A stretch of DNA of 64,000 nucleotides, from contig JAJEJC010000005.1 of the NCBI GenBank assembly GCA_022828105.1, positions 310,001 to 374,000 of the forward strand. Direction: 5' to 3'. The notes beneath the pieces are model-generated. The model had not been told where the DNA came from. It did no database searches and saw only the letters and a program-made list of their open reading frames with translations. How positions within the stretch are numbered: position 1 is the stretch's first letter; the number at the start of each line of letters is the position of its first letter. This document shows, piece by piece, positions 17,316 through 24,813 of this stretch. The stretch comes from Dehalococcoidia bacterium. GTDB taxonomy: Bacteria; Chloroflexota; Dehalococcoidia; Bin125. A program made the translations under genes and the position numbers.

Positions 17316-17546
17316 ATGGACCGCACGCGCCTGACCGGCCTGACCCTGATGATCGCCGCCGCCTGCCAGGCGCTCTGGTTTCTGTTCGGCGTTCGCCGGC
17401 GCAGCTACGCGGCCGTCGCCCTTCCGGCCGCTGCCCTCACGCTGACCGCGGCCGTGCTCATCTTCTGGGTCGGCTGGACGACGTTCGAACTCGAGGACGA
17501 CCTCGAAGGCCTCAACTTCCGCTCCGAACCGCTCGACGACGTGTAA
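17316..17546 (+). CDS. 76-aa two-span membrane protein
   Basis: Small frame from ATG 17316 with two hydrophobic helices (about 7-24 and 32-55) joined by a positively charged loop GVRRRSY, and an acidic tail ELEDDLEGLNF. It is divergent from the 228-aa membrane protein (60 nt apart) and convergent with folK (22 nt between stops). No family recognised; the periodic hydrophobic pattern and basic cytoplasmic loop support a real membrane protein. Confidence 0.5.
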   Translation: MDRTRLTGLTLMIAAACQALWFLFGVRRRSYAAVALPAAALTLTAAVLIFWVGWTTFELEDDLEGLNFRSEPLDDV

Positions 17547-17567
17547 GCGCGAGCAACGCGCCGGGAG

Positions 17568-18068
17568 TCATTCGGCCCAGCGCGGTCCCTCGATCCGCCG
17601 CAGATCGCTCTGGTCGACCGTCGTCAGCAGCTCGCCGACCAGCGATCCGTCAGGCAGGGTCAGCCCCGCCGCGAGATCGGCCAACGGCCGCAGCACGAAG
17701 CTGCGCTGCGTCAGGTAGGGATGCGGCACGGTCAGGCGCGGCTCGGCAATCTGCTCGGACCCGTAGAGCAGGATGTCGATGTCGATCGCGCGCGGACCCC
17801 AGCGCTTGCCGCGCACGCGGCCCAGGTCGTGCTCGATCTCCTGGATCGCGTCCAACAGGGCGATCGGAGTCAGCGCCGTCTCTCCGCGCGCGACCGCGTT
17901 GAGGAACGGCGGCTGATCGGTCATGCCCCAGGGATCGGATTGGTAGAGCGACGACACCCGCAGTTCGGCGACGATCTCACGGAGCTGCCGCACGGCGGCG
18001 CGCAGGGCGGCGCGGCGGTCGCCGAGATTTGCGCCCAATCCGAAGAAGACGCGGGCCTCGGGACTCAT
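17568..18068 (-). CDS. folK: 2-amino-4-hydroxy-6-hydroxymethyldihydropteridine pyrophosphokinase
   Basis: 166-aa HPPK that transfers pyrophosphate from ATP to hydroxymethyl-dihydropterin in folate synthesis. Seen: FFGLGANLGDRRAALRAAV at the start, SLYQSDPWGMTDQPPFLNAV, and the signature GKRWGPRAIDIDILLYG near residue 88, then VPHPYLTQRSFVLRPLADL. The ATG at 18068 overlaps the folP stop by 4 nt (ATGA). No aldolase (folB) gene is adjacent. Confidence 0.96.
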   Translation of the reverse strand: MSPEARVFFGLGANLGDRRAALRAAVRQLREIVAELRVSSLYQSDPWGMTDQPPFLNAVARGETALTPIALLDAIQEIEHDLGRVRGKRWGPRAIDIDILLYGSEQIAEPRLTVPHPYLTQRSFVLRPLADLAAGLTLPDGSLVGELLTTVDQSDLRRIEGPRWAE

Positions 18069-18877
18069 GGGCGCCCGCTTCGTACGATGTCGTCGGCCAT
18101 CCGCGCGAGGCGCGACATCGCCGACACGTCGTGCACGCGGACCAGGTCCGCACCGTTGGCGATGGCGATCGCCGTCACCGCCGCCGACCCCTCGAAGCGT
18201 TCGCCCACATCCCAGCCAAACTGCTCGCCGGTCATCCGTTTGCGCGACATGCCGACCAGAATCGGACGACCCGGCGCGCGAAGCTCGGCCAGGCGGCGCA
18301 GTATCTGTGCGTTTTCGTCTCGGCGCCATCCAAATCCAAATCCGGGATCGAGCACAATCCGCTCGTTCGCAACGCCATGACGCGCGCCAATCTCCAACGA
18401 TGCGTTGAACCCTGCGAGGACCGCCTCAACCGGATCGGACACGGCGGGACGATCGCGTTGATTGTGCATTGCGATGACCCATGCGCCGCTCGCGGCGGCC
18501 GCGCAGGCAAGCTGCGAATCGTCGCGCAACCCGTTGATGTCGTTGAGGATCGTCGCACCGGCGTCGAACGCCTCACTGGCGACCGCCGCCTTGCTCGTAT
18601 CGACCGACAGCGGCGTGCCCGGCAGCCTCGACGCGAGCCGCGCCAGCACCGGGATCACGCGGCGGCACTCCTCGTCGGCAGAGACGGCCTCGAATCCGGG
18701 CCTGGTCGATTGACCGCCGACATCGATGATGTCTGCGCCTTCGCGGGCCAACTGCTCGCCGCGGGCAACGGCGGCGTCGGCGTCGAGCAACCCGTCGCCG
18801 GCAAAGGAGTCCGGCGTGACGTTGAGGATGCCGACGATCAGCGTGCGGGAACCCCAGGCAACGTCGTCAAGCTTCAC
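18065..18877 (-). CDS. folP: Dihydropteroate synthase
   Basis: 270-aa TIM-barrel enzyme joining the FolK product to p-aminobenzoate. Motifs: LIVGILNVTPDSFAGDG at the N-terminus, DIIDVGGQSTRPG near residue 50, ILNDINGL near residue 112, DPGFGFG near residue 182 and a C-terminal VRVHDV. Normal length. It overlaps folK by 4 nt and lies 15 nt downstream of the JAMM peptidase gene, so the folate genes may be read from the sulfur-gene direction. Confidence 0.95.
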   Translation of the reverse strand: MKLDDVAWGSRTLIVGILNVTPDSFAGDGLLDADAAVARGEQLAREGADIIDVGGQSTRPGFEAVSADEECRRVIPVLARLASRLPGTPLSVDTSKAAVASEAFDAGATILNDINGLRDDSQLACAAAASGAWVIAMHNQRDRPAVSDPVEAVLAGFNASLEIGARHGVANERIVLDPGFGFGWRRDENAQILRRLAELRAPGRPILVGMSRKRMTGEQFGWDVGERFEGSAAVTAIAIANGADLVRVHDVSAMSRLARMADDIVRSGRP

Positions 18878-18892
18878 AGCAGCCCTGCTTCG

Positions 18893-19396
18893 CTACAGCG
18901 GCGTCTCCCGCACCCTGGGCCGGCCATCGACCTCGGTCATATCGAGTCGCTTCCGCTCAGCCGCCCCATCGCCGACGATCAGATCGATCTCCGTCGGTTT
19001 CACGGTATCCGCAGCGTCGCCGTCGTCGATTCGCCAGGCGCGCACCGAGGGCGGCTCGTCGGCCAGTGAGACCAGCACCCAGTAGGGCCACTCGGCGGCG
19101 CCCTTGTGCAGCTTCGCGATTCGCAGGTCGGTGGGCGACGGCCGTGCTTCCGAGGCCACGTGCGAGTGATAGATCACCAGCCAGTCGCCTTCGTCGATCG
19201 CCCGGTCCATGTGCATCACCTGCTGCGGCGGGATGTTGAACCGCCAGGGCGAAGCCTCGTCGTTGGTCGCCCGCCAGAGCGTCAGCGCGCCGTCCGGCGC
19301 GCGGCCGATGACGCCGCAACACTCGTTCGGCAGATCATCGCGCGCATGCGCGACCATCTCGTCAACCAGCGCTTGCGGCAACTCAAGCACACTCAT
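18893..19396 (-). CDS. JAMM/MPN+ metallopeptidase (Mec-like, M67 family)
   Basis: 167-aa zinc peptidase. Complete JAMM set: E25 in PNECCG, H77-S-H79 in IYHSHV, S87 and D90 in RPSPTD. In Mycobacterium the relative Mec+ hydrolyses the CysO-cysteine adduct to release cysteine, and in quinolobactin synthesis QbsD trims a sulfur carrier tail. Here the same strand carries a sulfur carrier ending GG-AA, its E1, and CysM/CysK, which supports either role. The start overlaps the MT-A70 gene stop by 4 nt. About 40 extra C-terminal residues (after 125) follow the core. Confidence 0.88.
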   Translation of the reverse strand: MSVLELPQALVDEMVAHARDDLPNECCGVIGRAPDGALTLWRATNDEASPWRFNIPPQQVMHMDRAIDEGDWLVIYHSHVASEARPSPTDLRIAKLHKGAAEWPYWVLVSLADEPPSVRAWRIDDGDAADTVKPTEIDLIVGDGAAERKRLDMTEVDGRPRVRETPL

Positions 19397-20016
19397 GATC
19401 CCGCAGCCTCCCGCTGTTCATGCCAGAACGTGCGCTCCGTCTGCTGATGTGCAATCTCGGCGCCCCATGTGTCCCAGCCGTGGATCTCGCTGTCTCGGGA
19501 GAACAGCTCGATCTTGCGCTGGCGGGGGAACATCTCCTCGATCCTACGGCGTACCTCGACTGGTTTGCGTGAGTGGTCGGTTCGCCGTTCGGATACGAGT
19601 TGACGCGCATTGCGCGCGCCGCGAGGGGTTGGAATCCGGCCGCTCTTGAAGACCAGGCAGAGTTCGCACTGCGACATCGTGTAGAAGCCTGGATTGACAC
19701 GTTGTTTGTCCCAGACAAACGCGACGGTTGCCCAGTCGAAGCCCCAGGCCTTGCCCAACTCGATGGCCTGGTCGAGATGCGGAGAGGTCGCCCAGAGGAA
19801 CAAGAGCGAATCCTCCGCCGCAATCGAGGCGATGTCGAGCCCTTTGAGATCCGCGAGTCGGACGGTGGAGTAATGGCGGATCGCACCGCCCGAATCACCG
19901 CTGCCGGGTCCGGCATGTTGCAGCTGACCCTTGTAGTCCCAGGGAGGGTCGGCGTAGATGATCGCATAGCGGTCGTTGGCTTGCGGAGCGGGCAAGCGAG
20001 GAAACTCGACCGGCAT
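19393..20016 (-). CDS. MT-A70 family N6-adenine methyltransferase
   Basis: 207-aa single-domain protein: SAM-dependent adenine methylase with catalytic D23-P-P-W26 (IIYADPPWDYKG) and the WATSPHLDQAIELGKAWGF and SRKPVEVRRRIEEMFP motifs of the group. Usually phage or mobile-element DNA methylases in bacteria; here it sits between two operon genes with no nuclease beside it, so it looks like an orphan, stably kept methylase. ATG 20016 starts 2 nt after the preceding gene ends. The substrate (DNA or RNA) cannot be read from sequence. Confidence 0.9.
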   Translation of the reverse strand: MPVEFPRLPAPQANDRYAIIYADPPWDYKGQLQHAGPGSGDSGGAIRHYSTVRLADLKGLDIASIAAEDSLLFLWATSPHLDQAIELGKAWGFDWATVAFVWDKQRVNPGFYTMSQCELCLVFKSGRIPTPRGARNARQLVSERRTDHSRKPVEVRRRIEEMFPRQRKIELFSRDSEIHGWDTWGAEIAHQQTERTFWHEQREAAGS

Positions 20017-20018
20017 GT

Positions 20019-20396
20019 CTAGCCCTCTGGAACCCACTCGCGCAACTCGCCGTCGTCGTGGCAGGCGCCCGGTTGGAGCGTCATCTGCAAATACGGACGG
20101 CTGGCCGCCGGCGAGACGAGGTGGTCCAACCAGTGGTCGCGTTCCGATTCGGGAATGAGTGAGGCGATGTCGCCGAAGCGCAGGTGGATGACGGTGTCGT
20201 CTTCGACGATGCCGAAGTCGATCGCGGCCTTGCCCGGCTGCAGCAATCGGCCGACGGTGTTGGACCGCAGGATCTTCGCGCCGGCGTCGATGTATCGCGT
20301 CAACACCGTCGCGGAGAAATGCACCGGCAGGGCCGAGGCGTCGCCCGAACTTACCGCTCGGGCGACGGTGCGTTTCCAGACCGCGTCGGTCGGCAC
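20019..20396 (-). CDS. 125-aa conserved-looking protein of unknown function
   Basis: Starts GTG 20396 and ends 2 nt before the MT-A70 start. Hydrophilic, mixed alpha/beta: VHFSATVLTRYIDAG, a repeated hydrophobic pattern and a C-terminal EWVP. No membrane segment, signal peptide or recognisable motif. Codon use matches neighbours. It lies in the run with MT-A70 and JAMM genes and could be the first gene of that sub-operon because the repeat element lies just upstream. Confidence 0.55.
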   Translation of the reverse strand: MPTDAVWKRTVARAVSSGDASALPVHFSATVLTRYIDAGAKILRSNTVGRLLQPGKAAIDFGIVEDDTVIHLRFGDIASLIPESERDHWLDHLVSPAASRPYLQMTLQPGACHDDGELREWVPEG

Positions 20397-20401
20397 GGGA
20401 G

Positions 20402-20490
20402 CCCCCCTCTGCCTTCGGCATCTCCCCCCGCAGAGCGGGGGGAGAAGGAGTAGGTGTCCGGCATCTTCCCCCGCAGAGCGGGGGGAGAGA
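20402..20490. repeat. Palindromic GC-rich repeat, one full and one partial unit
   Basis: Unit 1 (about 20402-20446) begins with six C then TCTGCCTTCGGCATCT and ends in a CCCCCC-GC-xxx-GC-GGGGGG hairpin; unit 2 (about 20458-20490) repeats the GGCATCT + hairpin half. The same element recurs at 22647, 31773 and, reversed, 38059. It contains two nested hairpins (GCCTTCGGC and the C6/G6 arm). Confidence 0.85.
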
Positions 20491-20499
20491 GGAGTGTGG

Positions 20500-21345
20500 C
20501 TAGGCCGTCGGATTGTCGATCGGCACGCCGACGACGGAGCCGTACTCGGTCCAGGAGCCGTCGTAGTTGGACGTGTTGTCGATACCCAGCAGGTAGCGCA
20601 GCGCGAACCAACTGTGCGACGAGCGCTCGCCGATACGGCAGTAGGCGATCACCGGTTGGTCGCCCGTGATGCCCTGTGCCTGGTAAATGTTGTTGAGCTC
20701 GTCGGCGGACTTGAACGTGCCGTCCTCGGCGACGGCGGTCGCCCAGGGAATATTGGATGCGCCGGGCACGTGGCCCTTGCGCTGGGCGGTCTCGGGCAAG
20801 CCCGGCGGGGCCATGATCACGCCGTTGAACTCGTCGGGCGAACGTACATCGACCAACTGACCGCCCGCTTCGACGTGGGCCAGCACGTCGGGCAGCTTGG
20901 CCCGCAGGGTCTCGTCGCGCTCGGCTACGGCGATGCTGCCTGAACCGGCGGCCGGCGCGTCGGTCGTGGTCGCGCGACCCTCGGCCTCCCACTTGACGCG
21001 GCCGCCGTCCATGAGCGCGGTGTTGGTCACGCCATAGAGCTCGAGCATCCACAGGGCGTAGGCGGCGAACCAGTTGTTGTTGTCGCCGAAGAGGACGATC
21101 TGCGAGTCGTCGTTCGCGCCGGCGCTGCGCAGCAGATCGGTGACGACCTCGCGCGAAGCGACGTCGCGCGAGACCTGGTCCTGGAGCTGGGATGTCCAAT
21201 TCCAGGCGATGGCGCCGGGCGGGTGGCCGTCATCGTAGGCCGAGGTGTCGACGTCGACCTCGATCAGGACGACGTTGGGGTTGTCGAGATTGGCCGCGAC
21301 CCAGTCGGTTGAGACAAGCTTCTCAGGGTGTGCGTAGTCGGCCAT
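20500..21345 (-). CDS. Two-domain rhodanese (thiosulfate/3-mercaptopyruvate sulfurtransferase)
   Basis: 281-aa tandem rhodanese. The N-terminal domain (about 10-130) lacks the active-site Cys, and the C-terminal domain has the active loop CRIGERS near residue 236, which fits thiosulfate sulfurtransferase (CRxGxR/S), with DVRSPDEFNG near residue 166. It opens the sulfur block and could donate persulfide sulfur to the E1/carrier pair encoded 1.4 kb upstream in the operon. The gene is followed by the palindromic repeat. Confidence 0.92.
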   Translation of the reverse strand: MADYAHPEKLVSTDWVAANLDNPNVVLIEVDVDTSAYDDGHPPGAIAWNWTSQLQDQVSRDVASREVVTDLLRSAGANDDSQIVLFGDNNNWFAAYALWMLELYGVTNTALMDGGRVKWEAEGRATTTDAPAAGSGSIAVAERDETLRAKLPDVLAHVEAGGQLVDVRSPDEFNGVIMAPPGLPETAQRKGHVPGASNIPWATAVAEDGTFKSADELNNIYQAQGITGDQPVIAYCRIGERSSHSWFALRYLLGIDNTSNYDGSWTEYGSVVGVPIDNPTA

Positions 21346-21375
21346 GTTGGTGTCCTTTCGTTGGACGCTGGCGGA

Positions 21376-22335
21376 TCACCACCAGATTTTGCCTTCGATT
21401 TCTTCGTCGCCGGCGATGTCCTCGTACTCGCGATTCCAGAGGCCGGTTGAGAGGTACTTCCAGCCGCCGTCGGCGAGCAGGACGACGATGTGGCCCGAAT
21501 CGAGCCGCTCGGCGGCTCGCTGCGCGGCGCGGATCGCGGCGCCGCAGGAGATGCCGGCGAAGATGCCCTCTTCCTCGAGCAGCCGCTTGACGACCGCGAA
21601 CGAGGTCCGGGAATCGACCATGATCCGGCCGTCCAGCAGCGATTCGTCGAGCACAGGCGGAATGTAGCCCTCTTCGAGCGAGCGCAAGCCCTGGACCAGG
21701 TCGCCGGGATGCGGCGCGGCAGCGACGATCTTGATGTTGGCGTCACGCTCTTTGAGGAACCGTCCCACGCCGGTCAGCGTGCCGCCCGTGCCGAGTCCGG
21801 CGACGAAGTGCGTGATCTCGGGGCAGTCACGGTAGATCTCCGGGCCTGTCGTCTCGTAGTGCGCGCCGGGATTGGCCGCGTTCTCGTACTGCATCGGCAT
21901 GAAGACGGAGGGATCGGCCTCGTACATCTCCTTGGCCATCCGGACCGCGCCGTTGGAACCGGTCTCGCCCGGCGAGAGCACGACTTCTGCGCCGAAGAAG
22001 GAGAGCAGGTCGCGCCGTTCGACCGATACGGACTCGGGCATCACGCAGCGAACCGGGTGGCCGGTCAGCCTGCCGATCAGCGCGATTGCGAGTCCGGTGT
22101 TGCCCGAGGTCGGTTCGAGGATCGTCTGGCCGGGCTTGAGCGAGCCGTCGGCGTGGGCCGCGTCGATCATCGCCCTGGCGATCCGGTCCTTTACCGAGCC
22201 GGTCGGATTCTGGCCCTCGAGCTTGACCCAGATTGCGACATCCGGGTTGGGCGACATGCGTTGCAAACGCACCAGCGGGGTGTCGCCGATTGTGTCCAGC
22301 AGGGACTGATAGCGGGCTGGGGCGGCCGTGACCAT
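21376..22335 (-). CDS. cysM: PLP-dependent cysteine synthase, CysM-like
   Basis: 319-aa fold-type II PLP enzyme. Substrate and cofactor motifs: IGDTPLVRLQRM, NPTGSVKDRIARAM with the PLP lysine near residue 46, EPTSGNTGLAIAL, and FVAGLGTGGTLTGVGR. The carrier gene stop overlaps this start by one base (TGATG), exactly the cysO-cysM style coupling of Mycobacterium, so it probably uses the thiocarboxylated carrier as sulfur source (inference). The second CysK paralogue (23833) lies 1.5 kb away. No serine acetyltransferase (cysE) is present. Confidence 0.93.
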   Translation of the reverse strand: MVTAAPARYQSLLDTIGDTPLVRLQRMSPNPDVAIWVKLEGQNPTGSVKDRIARAMIDAAHADGSLKPGQTILEPTSGNTGLAIALIGRLTGHPVRCVMPESVSVERRDLLSFFGAEVVLSPGETGSNGAVRMAKEMYEADPSVFMPMQYENAANPGAHYETTGPEIYRDCPEITHFVAGLGTGGTLTGVGRFLKERDANIKIVAAAPHPGDLVQGLRSLEEGYIPPVLDESLLDGRIMVDSRTSFAVVKRLLEEEGIFAGISCGAAIRAAQRAAERLDSGHIVVLLADGGWKYLSTGLWNREYEDIAGDEEIEGKIWW

Positions 22336-22613
22336 CAGGCAGCACCCCCAGCAAGTGCCGGCAGAATCGCCAGCACGTCGCCGTCCGAGAGCGAGGTTTC
22401 CATGCCGTCGAGGAAGCGGATGTCCTCGTCGTTCAGGTAGATGTTGACGAAGCGGCGCAGTTCGCCGTCTTCCATCAGTTGGTTGCCGATGCCGGGGTAG
22501 GAGGACTCCAGCGTGGCCAGCAGTTCGCCGATGTTGGCGGATTCGAGCTGCACCTTCTTCTCGCCGTCGGTGAACTTCTGCAGCATGGAGGGGACTCGGA
22601 CTTCGACAGCCAT
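22335..22613 (-). CDS. ThiS/MoaD-family sulfur carrier with GG-AA tail (CysO-like)
   Basis: 92-aa ubiquitin-fold sulfur carrier: VRVPSMLQKFTDG start, VNIYLNDEDIRFLDG middle, and ALAGG-AA end, so the di-glycine (89-90) that becomes the thiocarboxylate is followed by two extra residues. Activation by E1 requires a free GG terminus, so the AA must be trimmed. ATG 22613 follows GAGAGGA 8 nt upstream; an upstream in-frame start at 22670 is less likely. Neighbours (CysM, JAMM, E1) give a complete CysO-type set. Confidence 0.85.
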   Translation of the reverse strand: MAVEVRVPSMLQKFTDGEKKVQLESANIGELLATLESSYPGIGNQLMEDGELRRFVNIYLNDEDIRFLDGMETSLSDGDVLAILPALAGGAA

Positions 22614-22646
22614 GTGTGGTTTCCTCTCGCTCGTGCGCAGGGGGAA

Positions 22647-22696
22647 GCCCCCTCTGTCCCTCCGGGACATCTCCCCCCGCTTTGCGGGGAGAGAGA
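22647..22696. repeat. Palindromic repeat, degenerate copy
   Basis: Same element as at 20402, with the middle changed (CTCTGTCCCTCCGGGACATCT) and a shortened hairpin arm GCGGGGAGAGA. It lies between the E1 stop and the carrier start, within 2 nt of the TAA of the E1 gene, so it could be read as part of the carrier transcript leader. Confidence 0.8.
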
Positions 22697-22697
22697 G

Positions 22698-23786
22698 TTA
22701 ATTCTCGTGGAACGGTGAGCCGCAGAACTCCTCGTAATCGATCAGCTCGGTGACGGTCGGAGCGTCACCGCACAGGGGGCACTGCGGGTCGCGACGGATC
22801 TTGACGGTGCGGAAGTCCATCGCCAGCGCGTCGTAGAGCAAGAGCCGGTTCTTGAGCGGCTCGCCCTGCTCGAGCAGCACCTTGATCGCCTCGGTCGCCT
22901 GGATTGCGCCAACCGTGCCGGGCAGAACGCCGAGCACACCGGCCTCGGAGCATGACGGCACCATGCCCGGCGGCGGCGGTGAAGGGTAGAGGCAGCGGTA
23001 GCAGCCTTCGCCCGGGAAGAAGGTCGTGACCTGTCCCTCGAACAGGAAGATCGAACCGTCGACCAGGATTTTCTCGGCCAGGAAGGCGGCGTCGTTGACG
23101 AGGTAGCGGGTGGCGAAGTTGTCGGCCCCGTTGATGATCACGTCGTACTCGGGGATGATCTCCATCGCGTTGTCGGAGGTCAACGGCGACGTGTGCGTCA
23201 CCACGTTGATGTTCGGATTCATGTCCAGAATCCGGTCCTTGGCCGAGTCGACCTTGAGCCGCCCGATATCGGAGGTGCCGTGGATGATCTGGCGCTGCAG
23301 GTTGGAGCGATCAACGACGTCGAAGTCGGCGACGCCAATCGTGCCGATCCCCGCGGCGGCCAGGTAGACCAGAACCGGGGAACCCAACCCGCCCGCGCCC
23401 ACGGCGAGGATTTTGCCGTCGATCAGCTTGCGCTGACCGAGCGGACCGACCTGGTCCATGATCAGATGGCGCGAGTAGCGCTCGACCATTTCGGGAGTCA
23501 TCGCGGCGCCGGCACCGCCGGCGAGCGCCGGAATCACGGCCATCTCGTCACCGTCCGCCACCGGCGTCTCCGCGCCCTGCAGCGACGTGATCTCGTGGTT
23601 GTTGACGTAGACGTTGACGTGCTCCAGCAGTTCCTGCTCGCCGTCGAAGACCATTTCCCCGAATCCGGGGAAGCGCTGGTCCAGGTCACGCAGCACGCCG
23701 TTGACGTCGATCCCCTCGGCGTCAACGAACGTGCGATTCCCGGTGATCTTCCGGAACGGCGTCGGAATGTAGACCTTCACGCTCAT
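22698..23786 (-). CDS. E1-like adenylating enzyme fused to an N-terminal sulfur-carrier domain (MoaD-MoeB/ThiF)
   Basis: 362 aa. Residues 1-91 form a second ThiS/MoaD-type carrier, ending ALAGG-AGAAM (GG at 90-91), and residues 97-362 form a MoeB/ThiF/E1 domain with ATP site GAGGLGS (130-136), DVVDRSNLQRQ (157-167), zinc pairs C262-x-x-C265 and C336-x-x-C339, and Cys279 as candidate catalytic residue. The carrier moiety is similar to the free 92-aa carrier (VNVYVNN, PALAGGA). It lacks the rhodanese C-terminal domain of some MoeBR proteins; a separate rhodanese exists at 20500. The start is ATG 23786 with AGAGGACGA upstream. Confidence 0.9.
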   Translation of the reverse strand: MSVKVYIPTPFRKITGNRTFVDAEGIDVNGVLRDLDQRFPGFGEMVFDGEQELLEHVNVYVNNHEITSLQGAETPVADGDEMAVIPALAGGAGAAMTPEMVERYSRHLIMDQVGPLGQRKLIDGKILAVGAGGLGSPVLVYLAAAGIGTIGVADFDVVDRSNLQRQIIHGTSDIGRLKVDSAKDRILDMNPNINVVTHTSPLTSDNAMEIIPEYDVIINGADNFATRYLVNDAAFLAEKILVDGSIFLFEGQVTTFFPGEGCYRCLYPSPPPPGMVPSCSEAGVLGVLPGTVGAIQATEAIKVLLEQGEPLKNRLLLYDALAMDFRTVKIRRDPQCPLCGDAPTVTELIDYEEFCGSPFHEN

Positions 23787-23806
23787 GCTTCGTCCTCTCA
23801 GTCCTC

Positions 23807-23828
23807 CAGACTGTTCAGTCTGTTCAGT
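23807..23828 (-). promoter_or_regulatory. Hairpin with short tandem repeat between cysK and the E1 gene
   Basis: CAGACTG-TT-CAGTCTG (23807-23822) is a perfect 7-bp stem and overlaps a direct CTGTTCAGT repeat (23811-23828). It lies in the 46-nt gap between the cysK stop and the E1 start. It could act in mRNA processing or translation control; no U-run, so not an obvious terminator. Confidence 0.35.
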
Positions 23829-23832
23829 CCTG

Positions 23833-24786
23833 TTAGCTCTCCGAGAGCGGCATGGACAGATACCGCTCGCCGGTGTCACAGATCGTCGTCACGATCCGGC
23901 AGCCGGGGCCGAGTCGTTTGGCGACCTCAATTGATGCGTACACGTTTGCGCCCGAGGAGATGCCGCACAAGATCCCTTCCTCACGGGTCAAGCGGAGCAT
24001 CATCTGCTCCGCGTCCCGATCCGAGACGCCGATCACCTCGTCGTAGATCTCCCGGTTGAGCACACCCGGCACGAACGACGCGCCGATGCCCTGGATCGCG
24101 TGGACCGAGAATCGCCCGCCCTGCAGCACCGGCGAGCGTTGCGGCTCGACGGCCGTGATCCACAGGTTAGATGTGCGCTCGCGCAGTACTTCGCCGACGC
24201 CCGTGATTGTCCCGCCGGTTCCGACGCCGGTGACGAACGCGTGCAATCGTGCACCGTCGGCCATCTCACGGCCTTCCAGACCCGCCCAGATCTCGAGCGC
24301 CGTCGTGCGGCGGTGGACTTCGGGATTGGAGAGGTTCTGAAACTGCTGGGGCATGAAGTAGCCGTCTTCAGCCGCCAATTCCTCGGCAGCAAAGACTGCG
24401 CCGGTCATGCCTTCAATCGCAGGGGTCAACACCACTTCCGCGCCGAACCGTTCCAGCAGGCGCCGCCGCTCGTGCGACATGTCTTCGGGCATCGTCAGGA
24501 TCAGGCGGTAGCCCTTGACCGCCGCCACCAGTGCCAGTCCCACTCCGGTGTTGCCGGACGTCGGCTCGACGATCACATCCCCGCTGCGCAGCGCGCCGCT
24601 GCACTCGGCATCCTCGATCATCGAGCGGGCGATCCGATCCTTGACCGACCCGCCGGGGTTGAGCGACTCCAGCTTGACGACGACTTCCGCGGCGTCGACC
24701 GGCACGACGCGGCGCAGCGTGACCAACGGCGTGCTGCCGATCAGGTCCAGCACGGAATCTGCCAGCGGCGGTCGAGTCAGGCTCAA
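23833..24786 (-). CDS. cysK: Cysteine synthase, CysK-like
   Basis: 317-aa PLP enzyme, second of two O-acyl-serine sulfhydrylases in the cluster. Marks: IGSTPLVTLRRVV, SLNPGGSVKDRIARSM (PLP Lys near residue 45), EPTSGNTGVGLALV near residue 74, and FVTGVGTGGTITGVGE. It starts with TTG 24786, preceded by a weak GAGAAG. Length and motifs are normal. It is the gene nearest the Rrf2 regulator, and could use sulfide from CysH-linked sulfate reduction while the other (CysM-like) works with the carrier. Confidence 0.92.
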   Translation of the reverse strand: MSLTRPPLADSVLDLIGSTPLVTLRRVVPVDAAEVVVKLESLNPGGSVKDRIARSMIEDAECSGALRSGDVIVEPTSGNTGVGLALVAAVKGYRLILTMPEDMSHERRRLLERFGAEVVLTPAIEGMTGAVFAAEELAAEDGYFMPQQFQNLSNPEVHRRTTALEIWAGLEGREMADGARLHAFVTGVGTGGTITGVGEVLRERTSNLWITAVEPQRSPVLQGGRFSVHAIQGIGASFVPGVLNREIYDEVIGVSDRDAEQMMLRLTREEGILCGISSGANVYASIEVAKRLGPGCRIVTTICDTGERYLSMPLSES

Positions 24787-24813
24787 AGTCGGCGTCTTCT
24801 CGTCAGGGTGGGG

